NCBI GenBank assembly: GCA_963580455.1
Contig: OY756958.1
Location: 9,436,501-9,500,500 of the forward strand
Reading direction: 5' to 3'
Source: Euonymus europaeus
Lineage: Eukaryota; Streptophyta; Magnoliopsida; Celastrales; Celastraceae
DNA length: 64,000 bases
Positions 38,404 to 50,779 of the stretch are shown here, piece after piece. Below the pieces are notes generated by a model that was given only the letters and a program-made list of their open reading frames with translations, made no database searches and had not been told where the DNA came from. Numbering within the stretch: position 1 is the stretch's first letter; each line of letters starts with the position of its first letter. The translations under genes and the position numbers were made by a program.

Positions 38404-40391
38404 TAGAAGAACAATAAAAAGTGTAGATCGAACAACTTTTATGGTCAAAAGTTGCTCAACTCTCTCTATGGAGTAGCATTTAAGGGTTTTGTCTATTTGT
38501 CATTGATAGTTGTTGTTTTGGCATCAAAATAATCTAAGAAGCTTATACTCGTAAAATTTGACATAGAAGAACAATAAAAAGTGTACACCGAGCAACTTTG
38601 ATAGTCCGATGTTGGACAACTCACTCTATGGAGGAGCTTTAAACGGTTTTCTCCATTTTTCATAAAAAGTTGGGATTTTGGCATCGAAATAATCTAGGAA
38701 GCTTATACTCGTAAAATTTGACATAGAAGAACAATAAAAAGTTTATACCGAGCAACTTTGATAGTCCGATGTTGCACAACTCACTCTATGGAGGAGCTTT
38801 AAACGTTTTTGTCCATTTGTCATAGAAAGTTGGGGTTTAGCATCGAAATAATCTAAGATGCTTAAAGTCGTAAAATTTGACATAGAAGAACAATAAAAAG
38901 TGTACATCGAGCAACTTTTATGGTTCACAGTTGTTCAACTCTCTCTATGGAGGAGCTTTAAACGGTTCTGTCCATTTGTCATAGAAAGTAGGGTTTTGGA
39001 ATCGAAATAGTCTAGGAAGCTTATACTCGTAAAATTTCACATAGAAGAACAATAAAAAGTGTATACCGAGCAACTTTGATAGTCCGAAGTTGCACAACTC
39101 ACTCTATGGAGGAGCTTTAAACAGTTTTGACCATTTATCATAGAAAGTTGAGGTTTTGGCATCGAAATAATCTAAGAAGCTTATACTCGTAAAATTTGAC
39201 ATAGGAGAACAATAAAAAGTGTACACCGAGCAACTTTGATAGTCCGATGTTGTACAACTCACTCTATGGAGGAACATTAAACGGTTTTGTCCATTTGTCA
39301 TAGAAAGTTGTGGTTTTGGCATCAAAATAATCTAGGAAGCTTATACTCGTAAAATTTGACATAGAAGAATAATAAAAAGTGTACACCGAGCAACTTTGAT
39401 AGTCCGAAGTTGCACAACTCTCTCTATGGAAGAGCTTTTAACGTTTTTGTCCATTTGTCATAGAAAGTTGGGGTTTTGCATCGAAATAATCTAGGATGCT
39501 TATAGTCGTAAAATTTGACATTGAAGAATAATAAAAAGTGTACACCGAACAAGTTTTATGGTCCGGAATTGCCAACTCTCACTGTGGAGTATCTTTAAAC
39601 GGTTTTGTCCATTTCTCATTGATAGATGTGGTTTTGGAATCAAAATAATCCAGCAAGCATATACTCGTAAAATTTGACATAGAAGAACAATAAAAAGTGT
39701 AGATCGAGCAACTTTTATGGTCAAAAGTTGCTCAACTCTCTCTATGGAGTAGCATTTAAGGGTTTTGTCTATTTGTCATTGATAGTTGTTGTTTTGGCAT
39801 CAAAATAATCTAAGAAGCTTATACTCGTAAAATTTGACATAGAAGAACAATAAAAAGTGTACACCGAGCAACTTTGATAGTCCGATGTTGGACAACTCAC
39901 TCTATGGAGGAGCTTTAAACGGTTTTCTCCATTTTTCATAAAAAGTTGGGATTTTGGCATCGAAATAATCTAGGAAGCTTATACTCGTAAAATTTGACAT
40001 AGAAGAACAATAAAAAGTGTATACCGAGCAACTTTGATAGTCCGATGTTGCACAACTCACTCTATGGAGGAGCTTTAAACGTTTTTGTCCATTTGTCATA
40101 GAAAGTTGGGGTTTAGCATCGAAATAATCTAAGATGCTTAAAGTCGTAAAATTTGACATAGAAGAACAATAAAAAGTGTACATCGAGCAACTTTTATGGT
40201 TCACAGTTGTTCAACTCTCTCTATGGAGGAGCTTTAAACGGTTCTGTCCATTTGTCATAGAAAGTAGGGTTTTGGAATCGAAATAGTCTAGGAAGCTTAT
40301 ACTCGTAAAATTTCACATAGAAGAACAATAAAAAGTGTATACCGAGCAACTTTGATAGTCCGAAGTTGCACAACTCACTCTATGGAGGAGC
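37840..40391. repeat. 1276 bp tandem duplication, two copies (8 monomers minus 4 bp)
   Basis: About 37840-39115 repeats as 39116-40391. Both copies share the private variants AAACAGTTTTGACC, CATAGGAGAAC, GAATTGCCAACTC and GTTGTTGTTTTGG. The second lacks one G in GTTTTGCATCG near 39478, so offsets change from 1277 to 1276. The hybrid junction is near 39.11 kb in the shared GAGCTTTAAAC. Confidence 0.92.
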
Positions 40392-43300
40392 TTTAAACGG
40401 TTTTGTCCATTTGTCATAGAAAGTTGGGGTTTGGCATCGAAATAATCTACGATGCTTATAGTCGTAAAATTTGACATAGAAGAACAATAAAAAGTGTACA
40501 CCGAGCAACTTTTATGGTTCACAGTTGTTCGACTCTCCCTATGAAGGAGCTTTAAACGGTTTTGTCCATTTGTCATAGAAAGTTGGGGTTTTGGCATCGA
40601 AATAATCTAGGAAGCTTATACTCGTAAAATTTGATATAGAATAACAATAAATAGTGTACACCGGGCAACTTTGATAGTATGAAGTTGCACAACTCTCTAT
40701 ATCGAGGAGGTTTAAACGATTTTGTCCATTTATCATAGAAAGTTGGTGTTTTGGAATCGAAATAATCTACGAAACTTATACTCGTAAAATTTGACATAAA
40801 AGAACAATAAAAAGTGTACACCGAGCAACTTTGATAGTCCGAAGTTGCACAACTCTCTCTATGGAAGAGGTTTTAACGTTTTTGTCCATTTGTCATAGAA
40901 AGTTTGGGTTTTGGCATCGAAATAATCTAGGAAGCTTATACTCGTAAAATTTGACATAGAACAACAATAAAAAGTGTACACCGAGCAACTTTGATAGTCC
41001 GAAGTTGCACAACTCTCTCTATGGAAGAGCTTTTAACGTTTTTGTCCATTTGTCATAGAAAGTTGGGGTTTTGGCATCGAAATAATCTAGGAAGCTTATA
41101 CTCGTAAAATTTGACATAGAATAACAATAAAAAGTGTACACCGAGCAACTTTGATAGTCTGAAGTTGCACAACTCACTCTATAGAGGAGCTTTAAACGGT
41201 TTTGTCCATTTGTCATAGAAAGTTGGGGTTTTCACACCGAAATAATCTAGGAAGCTTATACTCGTAAAATTTGACATAGAAGAACAATAAAATGTTTACA
41301 TCGAGCAACTTTGATAGTCCGAAGTTTCACAACTCTCTCTATGGAGGAGCTTTTGACGTTTTTGTCCAATTGTTGTAGAAAGTTGGGGTTTTGGCATCGA
41401 AATAATCTAGGAAGCTTATCCTCGTAAAATTTGACATACAAGAAGAATAAAAAGTGTACACCGAGCAACTTTGATAGTCCAATGTTGAACAACTCACTCT
41501 ATGGAAGAGCTTTAAACGGTTTTGACCATTTATCATAGAAAGTTGAGGTTTTGGCATCGAAATAATCTAAGAAGCTTATACTCGTAAAATTTGACATAGA
41601 AGAACAATAAAAAGTGTACACCGACAACTTTGATAGTCCGATGTTGTACAACTCACTCTATGGAGGAACATTAAACGGTTTTGTCCATTTGTCATAGAAA
41701 GTTATGGTTTTGGCATCAAAATAATCTAGGAAGCTTATACTCGTAAAATTTGACATAGAAGAACAATAAAAAGTGTACACCGAGCAACTTTGATAGTCCG
41801 AAGTTGCACAACTCTCTCTATGGAAGAGCTTTTAACGTTTTTGTCCATTTGTCATAGAAAGTTGGGGTTTTGGCATCGAAATAATCTAGGATGCTTATAG
41901 TCGTAAAATTTAACATTGAAGAATAATAAAAAGTGTACACCGAACAAGTTTTATGGTCCGGAATTGCTCAACTCTCACTGTGGAGTATCTTTAAACGGTT
42001 TTGTCCATTTCTCATTGATAGATGTGGTTTTGGAATCAAAATAATCCAGCAAACATATACTCGTAAAATTTGACATAGAAGAACAATAAAAAGTGTAGAT
42101 CGAGCAACTTTTATGGTCAAAAGTTGCTCAACTCTCTCTATGGAGTAGCATTTAAGGGTTTTGTCTATTTGTCATTGATAGTTGTTGTTTTGGCATCAAA
42201 ATAATCTAAGAAGTTTATACTCATAAAATTTGACATAGAAGAACAATAAAAAGTGTACACCGAGCACCTTTGATAGTCCGATGTTGGACAACTCACTCTA
42301 TGGAGGAGCTTTAAACGGTTTTCTCCATTTTTCATAAAAAGTTGGGATTTTGGCATCGAAATAATCTAGGAAGCTTATACTCGTAAAATTTGACGTAGAA
42401 GAACAATAAAAAGTGTATACCGAGCAACTTTGATAGTCCGATGTTGCACAACTCACTCTATGGAGGAGCTTTAAACGTTTTTGTCCATTTGTCATAGAAA
42501 GTTGGGGTTTAGCATCGAAATAATCTAAGATGCTTAAAGTCGTAAAATTTGACATAGAAGAACAATAAAAAGTGTACATCGAGCAACTTTTATGGTTCAT
42601 AGTTGTTCAACTCTCTCTATGGAGGAGCTTTAAACGGTTCTGTCCATTTGTCATAGAAAGTAGGGGTTTTGGAATCGAAATAGTCTAGGAAGCTTATACT
42701 CGTAAAATTTCACATAGAAGAACAATAAAAAGTGTATACCGAGCAACTTTGATAGTCCGAAGTTGCACAACTCACTCTATGGAGGAGCTTTAAACGGTTT
42801 TGTCCATTTGTCATAGAAAGTTGGTGTTTGGCATCGAAATAATCTACGATGCTTATAGTCGTAAAATTTGACATAGAAGAACAATAAAAAGTGTACACCG
42901 AGCAACTTTTATGGTTCACAGTTGTTCGACTCTCCCTTTGAAGGAGCTTTAAACGGTTTTGTCCATTTGTCATAGAAAGTTGGGGTTTTGGCATCGAAAT
43001 AATCTAGGAAGCTTATACTCGTAAAATTTGATATAGAATAACAATAAATAGTGTACACCGGGCAACTTTGATAGTCTGAAGTTGCACAACTCTCTCTATC
43101 GAGGAGGTTTAAACGATTTTGTCCATTTATCATAGAAAGTTGGTGTTTTGGAATCGAAATAATCTACGAAACTTATACTCGTAAAATTTGACATAAAAGA
43201 ACAATAAAAAGTGTACACCGAGCAACTTTGATAGTCCGAAGTTGCACAACTCTCTCTATGGAAGAGGTTTTAACGTTTTTGTCCATTTGTCATAGAAAGT

Positions 43301-46300
43301 TTGGGTTTTGGCATCGAAATAATCTAGGAAGCTTATACTCGTAAAATTTGACATAGAACAACTATAAAAGGTGTACACCGAGCAACTTTGATAGTCCGAA
43401 GTTGCACAACTCTCTCTATGGAAGAGCTTTTAACGTTTTTGTCCATTTGTCATAGAAAGTTGGGGTTTTGGCATCGAAATAATCTAGGAAGCTTATACTC
43501 GTAAAATTTGACATAGAATAACAATAAAAAGTGTACACCGAGCAACTTTGATAGTCTGAAGTTGCACAACTCACTCTATAGAGGAGCTTTAAACGGTTTT
43601 GTCCATTTGTCGTAGAAAGTTGGGGTTTTCACACCGAAATAATCTAGGAAGCTTATACTCGTAAAATTTGACATAGAAGAACAATAAAATGTTTACATCG
43701 AGCAACTTTGATAGTCCGAAGTTTCACAACTCTCTCTATGGAGGAGCTTTTGACGTTTTTGTCCAATTGTTGTAGAAAGTTGGGATTTTGGCATCGAAAT
43801 AATCTAGGAAGCTTATCCTCGTAAAATTTGACATACAAGAAGAATAAAAAGTGTACACCGAGCAACTTTGATAGTCCAATGTTGAACAACTCACTCTATG
43901 GAGGAGCTTTAAACGGTTTTGACCATTTATCATAGAAAGTTGAGGTTTTGGCATCGAAATAATCTAAGAAGCTTATACTCGTAAAATTTGACATAGAAGA
44001 ACAATAAAAAGTGTACACCGAGCAACTTTGATAGTCCGATGTTGTACAACTCACTCTATGGAGGAACATTAAACGGTTTTGTCCATTTGTCATAGAAAGT
44101 TGTGGTTTTGGCATCAAAATAATATAGGAAGCTTATACTCGTAAAATTTGACATAGAAGAACAATAAAAAGTGTACACCGAGCAACTTTGATAGTCCGAA
44201 GTTGCACAACTCTCTCTATGGAAGAGCTTTTAACGTTTTTGTCTATTTGTCATAGAAAGTTGGGGTTTTGGCATCGAAATAATCTAGGATGCTTATAGTC
44301 GTAAAATTTGACATTGAAGAATAATAAAAAGTGTACACCGAACAAGTTTTATGGTCCGGAATTGCTCAACTCTCACTGTGGAGTATCTTTAAACGGTTTT
44401 GTCCATTTCTCATTGATAGATGTGGTTTTGGAATCAAAATAATCCAGCAAGCATATACTCGTAAAATTTGACATAGAAGAACAATAAAAAGTGTAGATCG
44501 AGCAACTTTTATGGTCAAAAGTTGCTCAACTCTCTCTATGGAGTAGCATTTAAGGGTTTTGTCTATTTGTCATTGATAGTTGTTGTTTTGGCATCAAAAT
44601 AATCTAAGAAGATTATACTCGTAAAATTTGACATAGAAGAACAATAAAAAGTGTACACCGAGCACCTTTGATAGTCCGATGTTGGACAACTCACTCTATG
44701 GAGGAGCTTTAAACGGTTTTCTCCATTTTTCATAAAAAGTTGGGATTTTGGCATCGAAATAATCTAGGAAGCTTATACTCGTAAAATTTGACGTAGAAGA
44801 ACAATAAAAAGTGTATACCGAGCAACTTTGATAGTCCGATGTTGCACAACTCACTCTATGGAGGAGCTTTAAACGTTTTTGTCCATTTGTCATAGAAAGT
44901 TGGGGTTTAGCATCGAAATAATCTAAGATGCTTAAAGTCGTAAAATTTGACATAGAAGAACAATAAAAAGTGTACATCGAGCAACTTTTATGGTTCATAG
45001 TTGTTCAACTCTCTCTATGGAGGAGCTTTAAACGGTTCTGTCCATTTGTCATAGAAAGTAGGGGTTTTGGAATCGAAATAGTCTAGGAAGCTTATACTCG
45101 TAAAATTTCACATAGAAGAACAATAAAAAGTGTATACCGAGCAACTTTGATAGTCCGAAGTTGCACAACTCACTCTATGGAGGAGCTTTAAACGGTTTTG
45201 TCCATTTGTCTTAGAAAGTTGGGGTTTGGCATCGAAATAATCTACGATGCTTATAGTCGTAAAATTTGACATAGAAGAACAATAAAAAGTGTACACCGAG
45301 CAACTTTTATGGTTCACAGTTGTTCGACTCTCCCTATGAAGGAGCTTTAAACGGTTTTGTCCATTTGTCATAGAAAGTTGGGGTTTTGGCATCGAAATAA
45401 TCTAGGAAGCTTATACTCGTAAAATTTGATATAGAATAACAATAAATAGTGTACACCGGGCAACTTTGATAGTCTGAAGTTGCATAACTCTCTCTATCGA
45501 AGAGGTTTAAACGATTTTGTCCATTTATCATAGAAAGTTTGTGTTTTGGAATCGAAATAATCTACGAAACTTATACTCTTAAAATTTGACATAAAACAAC
45601 AATAAACAGTGTACACCGAGCAACTTTGATAGTCCGAAGTTGCACAACTCTCTCTATGGAAGAGGTTTTAACGTTTTTGTCCATTTGTCATAGAAAGTTT
45701 GGGTTTTGGCATCGAAATAATCTAGGAAGCTTATACTCGTAAAATTTGACATAGAACAACAATAAAAAGTGTACACCGAGCAACTTTGATAGTCCGAAGT
45801 TGCACAACTCTCTCTATGGAAGAACTTTTAACGTTTTTGTCCATTTGTCATAGAAAGTTGGGGTTTTGGCATCGAAATAATCTAGGAAGCTTATACTCGT
45901 AAAATTTGACATAGAATAACAATAAAAAGTGTACACCGAGCAACTTTGATAGTCTGAAGTTGCACAACTCACTCTATAGAGGAGCTTTAAACGGTTTTGT
46001 CCATTTGTCATAGAAAGTTGGGGTTTTCACACCGAAATAATCTAGGAAGCTTATACTCGTAAAATTTCACATAGAAGAACAATAAAATGTTTACATCGAG
46101 CAACTTTGATAGTCCGAAGTTTCACAACTCTCTCTATGGAGGAGCCTTTGACGTTTTTGTCCAATTGTTGTAGAAAGTTGGGGTTTTGGCATCGAAATAA
46201 TCTAGGAAGCTTATCCTCGTAAAATTTGACATACAAGAAGAATAAAAAGTGTACACCGAGCAACTTTGATAGTCCAATGTTGAACAACTCACTCTATGGA

Positions 46301-46964
46301 GGAGCTTTAAACGGTTTTGACCATTTATCATAGAAAGTTGAGGTTTTGGCATCGAAATAATCTAAGAAGCTTATACTCGTAAAATTTGACATAGAAGAAC
46401 AATAAAAAGTGTACACCGAGCAACTTTGATAGTCTGATGTTGTACAACTCACTCTATGGAGGAACATTAAACGGTTTTGTCCATTTGTCATAGAAAGTTG
46501 TGGTTTTGGCATCAAAATAATCTAGGAAGCTTATACTCATAAAATTTGACATAGAAGAACAATAAAAAGTGTACACCGAGCAACTTTGATAGTCCGAAGT
46601 TGCACAACTCTCTCTATGGAAGAGCTTTTAACGTTTTTGTCCATTTGTCATAGAAAGTTGGGGTTTTGGCATCGAAATAATCTAGGATGCTTATAGTCGT
46701 AAAATTTGACATTGAAGAATAATAAAAAGTGTACACCGAACAAGTTTTATGGTCCGGAATTGCCAACTCTCACTGTGGAGTATCTTTAAACGGTTTTGTC
46801 CATTTCTCATTGATAGATGTGGTTTTGGAATCAAAATAATCCAGCAAGCATATACTCGTAAAATTTGACATAGAAGAACAATAAAAAGTGTAGATCGAGC
46901 AACTTTTATGGTCAAAAGTTGCTCAACTCTCTCTATGGAGTAGCATTTAAGGGTTTTGTCTATT

Positions 46965-46990
46965 TGTCATTGATAGAAGAACAATAAAAA
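46965..46990. repeat. 57 bp deletion junction with ATAG microhomology
   Basis: GTCATTGATAG ending at 46976 is joined to AAGAACAATAAAAAG at 46977. In the homologous unit near 44.58 kb, 57 bp lie between these parts, and ATAG stands at both breakpoints. The same junction is at 48836/48837 in the next unit. Confidence 0.92.
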
Positions 46991-48824
46991 GTGTACACCG
47001 AGCAACTTTGATAGTCCGATGTTGGACAACTCACTCTATGGAGGAGCTTTAAACGGTTTTCTCCATTTTTCATAAAAAGTTGGGATTTTGGCATCGAAAT
47101 AATCTAGGAAGCTTATACTCGTAAAATTTGACATAGAAGAACAATAAAAAGTGTATACCGAGCAACTTTGATAGTCCGATGTTGCACAACTCACTCTATG
47201 GAGGAGCTTTAAACGTTTTTGTCCATTTGTCATAGAAAGTTGGGGTTTAGCATCGAAATAATCTAAGATGCTTAAAGTCGTAAAGTTTGACATAGAAGAA
47301 CAATAAAAAGTGTACATCGAGCAACTTTTATGGTTCACAGTTGTTCAACTCTCTCTATGGAGGAGCTTTAAACGGTTCTGTCCATTTGTCATAGAAAGTA
47401 GGGGTTTTAGAATCGAAATAGTCTAGGAAGCTTATACTCGTAAAATTTCACATAGAAGAACAATAAAAAGTGTATACCGAGCAACTTTGATAGTCCGAAG
47501 TTGCACAACTCACTCTATGGAGGAGCTTTAAACGGTTTTGTCCATTTGTCATAGAAAGTTGGGGTTTGGCATCGAAATAATCTACGATGCTTATAGTCGT
47601 AAAATTTGACATAGAAGAACAATAAAAAGTGTACACCGAGCAACTTTTATGGTTCACAGTTGTTCGACTCTCCCTATGAAGGAGCTTTAAACGGTTTTGT
47701 CCATTTGTCATAGAAAGTTGGGGTTTTGGCATCGAAATAATCTAGGAAGCTTATACTCGTAAAATTTGATATAGAATAACAATAAATAGTGTACACGGGG
47801 CAACTTTGATAGTCCGAAGTTGCACAACTCTCTCTATCGAGGAGGTTTAAACGATTTTGTCCATTTATCATAGAAAGTTGGTGTTTTGGAATCGAAATAA
47901 TCTAGGAAGCTTATACTCGTAAAATTTGACATAGAAGAACAATAAAATGTTTACATCGAGCAACTTTGATAGTCCGAAGTTTCACAACTCTCTCTATGGA
48001 GGAGCCTTTGACGTTTTTGTCCAATTGTTGTAGAAAGTTGGGGTTTTGGCATCGAAATAATCTAGGAAGCTTATCCTGGTAAAATTTGACATACAAGAAG
48101 AATAAAAAGTGTACACCGAGCAACTTTGATAGTCCAATGTTGAACAACTCACTCTATGGAGGAGCTTTAAACGGTTTTGACCATTTATCATAGAAAGTTG
48201 GGGTTTTGGCATAAAAATAATCTAGGATGCTTATAGTCATAAAATTTGACATAGAAGAACAATAAAAAGTGTACACCGAGCAACTTTTATGATCCGAAGT
48301 TGCTCAACTCTCTCTATGGAGTTGCTTTAAACGGTTTTGTCCATTTGTCATAGAAAGTTGTGGTTTTGGCATCAAAATAATCTAGGAAGCTTATACTCGT
48401 AAAATTTGACATAGAAGAACAATAAAAAGTGTACACCGAGCAACTTTGATAGTCCGAAGTTGCACAACTCTCTCTATGGAAGAGCTTTTAACGTTTTTGT
48501 CCATTTGTCATAGAAAGTTGGGGTTTTGGCATCGAAATAATCTAGGATGCTTATAGTCGTAAAATTTGACATTGAAGAATAATAAAAAGTGTACACCGAA
48601 CAAGTTTTATGGTCCGGAATTGCCAACTCTCACTGTGGAGTATCTTTAAACGGTTTTGTCCATTTCTCATTGATAGATGTGGTTTTGGAATCAAAATAAT
48701 CCAGCAAGCATATACTCGTAAAATTTGACATAGAAGAATAATAAAAAGTGTAGATCGAGCAACTTTTATGGTCAAAAGTTGCTCAACTCTCTCTATGGAG
48801 TAGCATTTAAGGGTTTTGTCTATT

Positions 48825-48850
48825 TGTCATTGATAGAAGAACAATAAAAA
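48825..48850. repeat. 57 bp deletion junction, second copy
   Basis: It is identical to the junction at 46976 and 1860 bp downstream. The fourth unit therefore inherited this deletion by duplication of the third. Confidence 0.92.
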
Positions 48851-49819
48851 GTGTACACCGAGCAACTTTGATAGTCCGATGTTGGACAACTCACTCTATG
48901 GAGGAGCTTTAAACGGTTTTCTCCATTTTTCATAAAAAGTTGGGATTTTGGCATCGAAATAATCTAGGAAGCTTATACTCGTAAAATTTGACATAGAAGA
49001 ACAATAAAAAGTGTATACCGAGCAACTTTGATAGTCCGATGTTGCACAACTCACTCTATGGAGGAGCTTTAAACGTTTTTGTCCATTTGTCATAGAAAGT
49101 TGGGGTTTAGCATCGAAATAATCTAAGATGCTTAAAGTCGTAAAGTTTGACATAGAAGAACAATAAAAAGTGTAAATCGAGCAACTTTTATGGTTCACAG
49201 TTGTTCAACTCTCTCTATGGAGGAGCTTTAAACGGTTCTGTCCATTTGTCATAGAAAGTAGGGGTTTTGGAATCGAAATAGTCTAGGAAGCTTATACTCG
49301 TAAAATTTCACATAGAAGAACAATAAAAAGTGTATACCGAGCAACTTTGATAGTCCGAAGTTGCACAACTCACTCTATGGAGGAGCTTTAAACGGTTTTG
49401 TCTATTTGTCATAGAAAGTTGGGGTTTGGCATCGAAATAATCTACGATGCTTATAGTCGTAAAATTTGACATAGAAGAACAATAAAAAGTGTACACCGAG
49501 CAACTTTTATGGTTCACAGTTGTTCGACTCTCCCTATGAAGGAGCTTTAAACGGTTTTGTCCATTTGTCATAGAAAGTTGGGGTTTTGGCATCGAAATAA
49601 TCTAGGAAGCTTATACTCGTAAAATTTGATATAGAATAACAATAAATAGTGTACACGGGGCAACTTTGATAGTCCGAAGTTGCACAACTCTCTCTATCGA
49701 GGAGGTTTAAACGATTTTGTCCATTTATCATAGAAAGTTGGTGTTTTGGAATCGAAATAATCTAGGAAGCTTATACTCGTAAAATTTGACATAGAAGAAG
49801 AATAAAAAGTGTACACCGA

Positions 49820-50779
49820 GCAACTTTGATAGTCCGAAGTTGCACAACTCTCTCTATGGAAGAGGTTTTAACGTTTTTGTCCATTTGTCATAGAAAGTTT
49901 GGGTTTTGGCATCGAAATAATCTAGGAAGCTTATACTCGTAAAATTTGACATAGAACAACAATAAAAAGTGTACACCGAGCAACTTTGATAGTCCGAAGT
50001 TGCACAACTCTCTCTATGGAAGAGCTTTTAACGTTTTTGTCCATTTGTCATAGAAAGTTGGGGTTTTGGCATCGAAATAATCTAGGAAGCTTATACTCGT
50101 AAAATTTGACATAGAAGAAGAATAAAAAGTGTACACCGAGCAACTTTGATAGTCCGAACTTGCACAACTCACTCTATGGAGGAGCTTTAAACGGTTTTGT
50201 CCATTTGTCATAGAAAGTTGGGGTTTTGGCATCGAAATAATCTAGGATGCTTATAGTCGTAAAATTTGACATTGAAGAACAATAAAAAGTGTACACCGAA
50301 CAACTTTGATAGTCCGAAGTTGCACAACTCTCTCTATGGAAGAGCTTTTAACGTTTTTGTCCATTTGTCATAGAAAGTTGGGGTTTTGGCATCGAAATAA
50401 TCTAGGAAGCTTATACTCGTAAAATTTGACATAGAAGAAGAATAAAAAGTGTACACCGAGCAACTTTGATAGTCCGAAGTTGCACAACTCTCTCTATGGA
50501 AGAGCTTTTAACGTTTTTGTCCATTTGTCATAGAAAGTTGGGGTTTTGGCATCGAAATAATCTAGGAAGCTTATACTCGTAAAATTTGACATAGAAGAAG
50601 AATAAAAAGTGTACACCGAGCAACTTTGATAGTCCGAACTTGCACAACTCACTCTATGGAGGAGCTTTAAACGGTTTTGTCCATTTGTCATAGAAAGTTG
50701 GGGTTTTGGCATCGAAATAATCTAGGATGCTTATAGTCGTAAAATTTGACATTGAAGAACAATAAAAAGTGTACACCGA
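49820..50779. repeat. 480 bp (three-monomer) tandem duplication
   Basis: 49820-50299 and 50300-50779 match. Both contain AGAAGAAGAATAAAAAG, GTCCGAACTTGCAC and a GATGCTTATAGTCG monomer. The junction monomer near 50.30 kb is a hybrid that starts CATTGAAGAAC with CCGAACAAC and continues GATAGTCCGAAG. 480 bp is also the shortest length that returns a 160 bp monomer to the same reading frame. Confidence 0.88.

Larger units (their letters stand above)
40392..49386. repeat. Four tandem units of 2397, 2398, 2340 and 1860 bp
   Basis: With the cut placed at CTTTAAACGG, the units are 40392-42788, 42789-45186, 45187-47526 and 47527-49386. The first two are 15 monomers minus 2-3 bp. The third has lost a further 57 bp at 46976 and one base in GAATTGCCAAC. 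The fourth keeps both losses and has lost exactly three more monomers (480 bp) between its start and 47911. Shared private variants include TGTTCGACTCTCCC and AATAAATAGTGTACAC. The unit order gives a direction of change. Confidence 0.92.
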
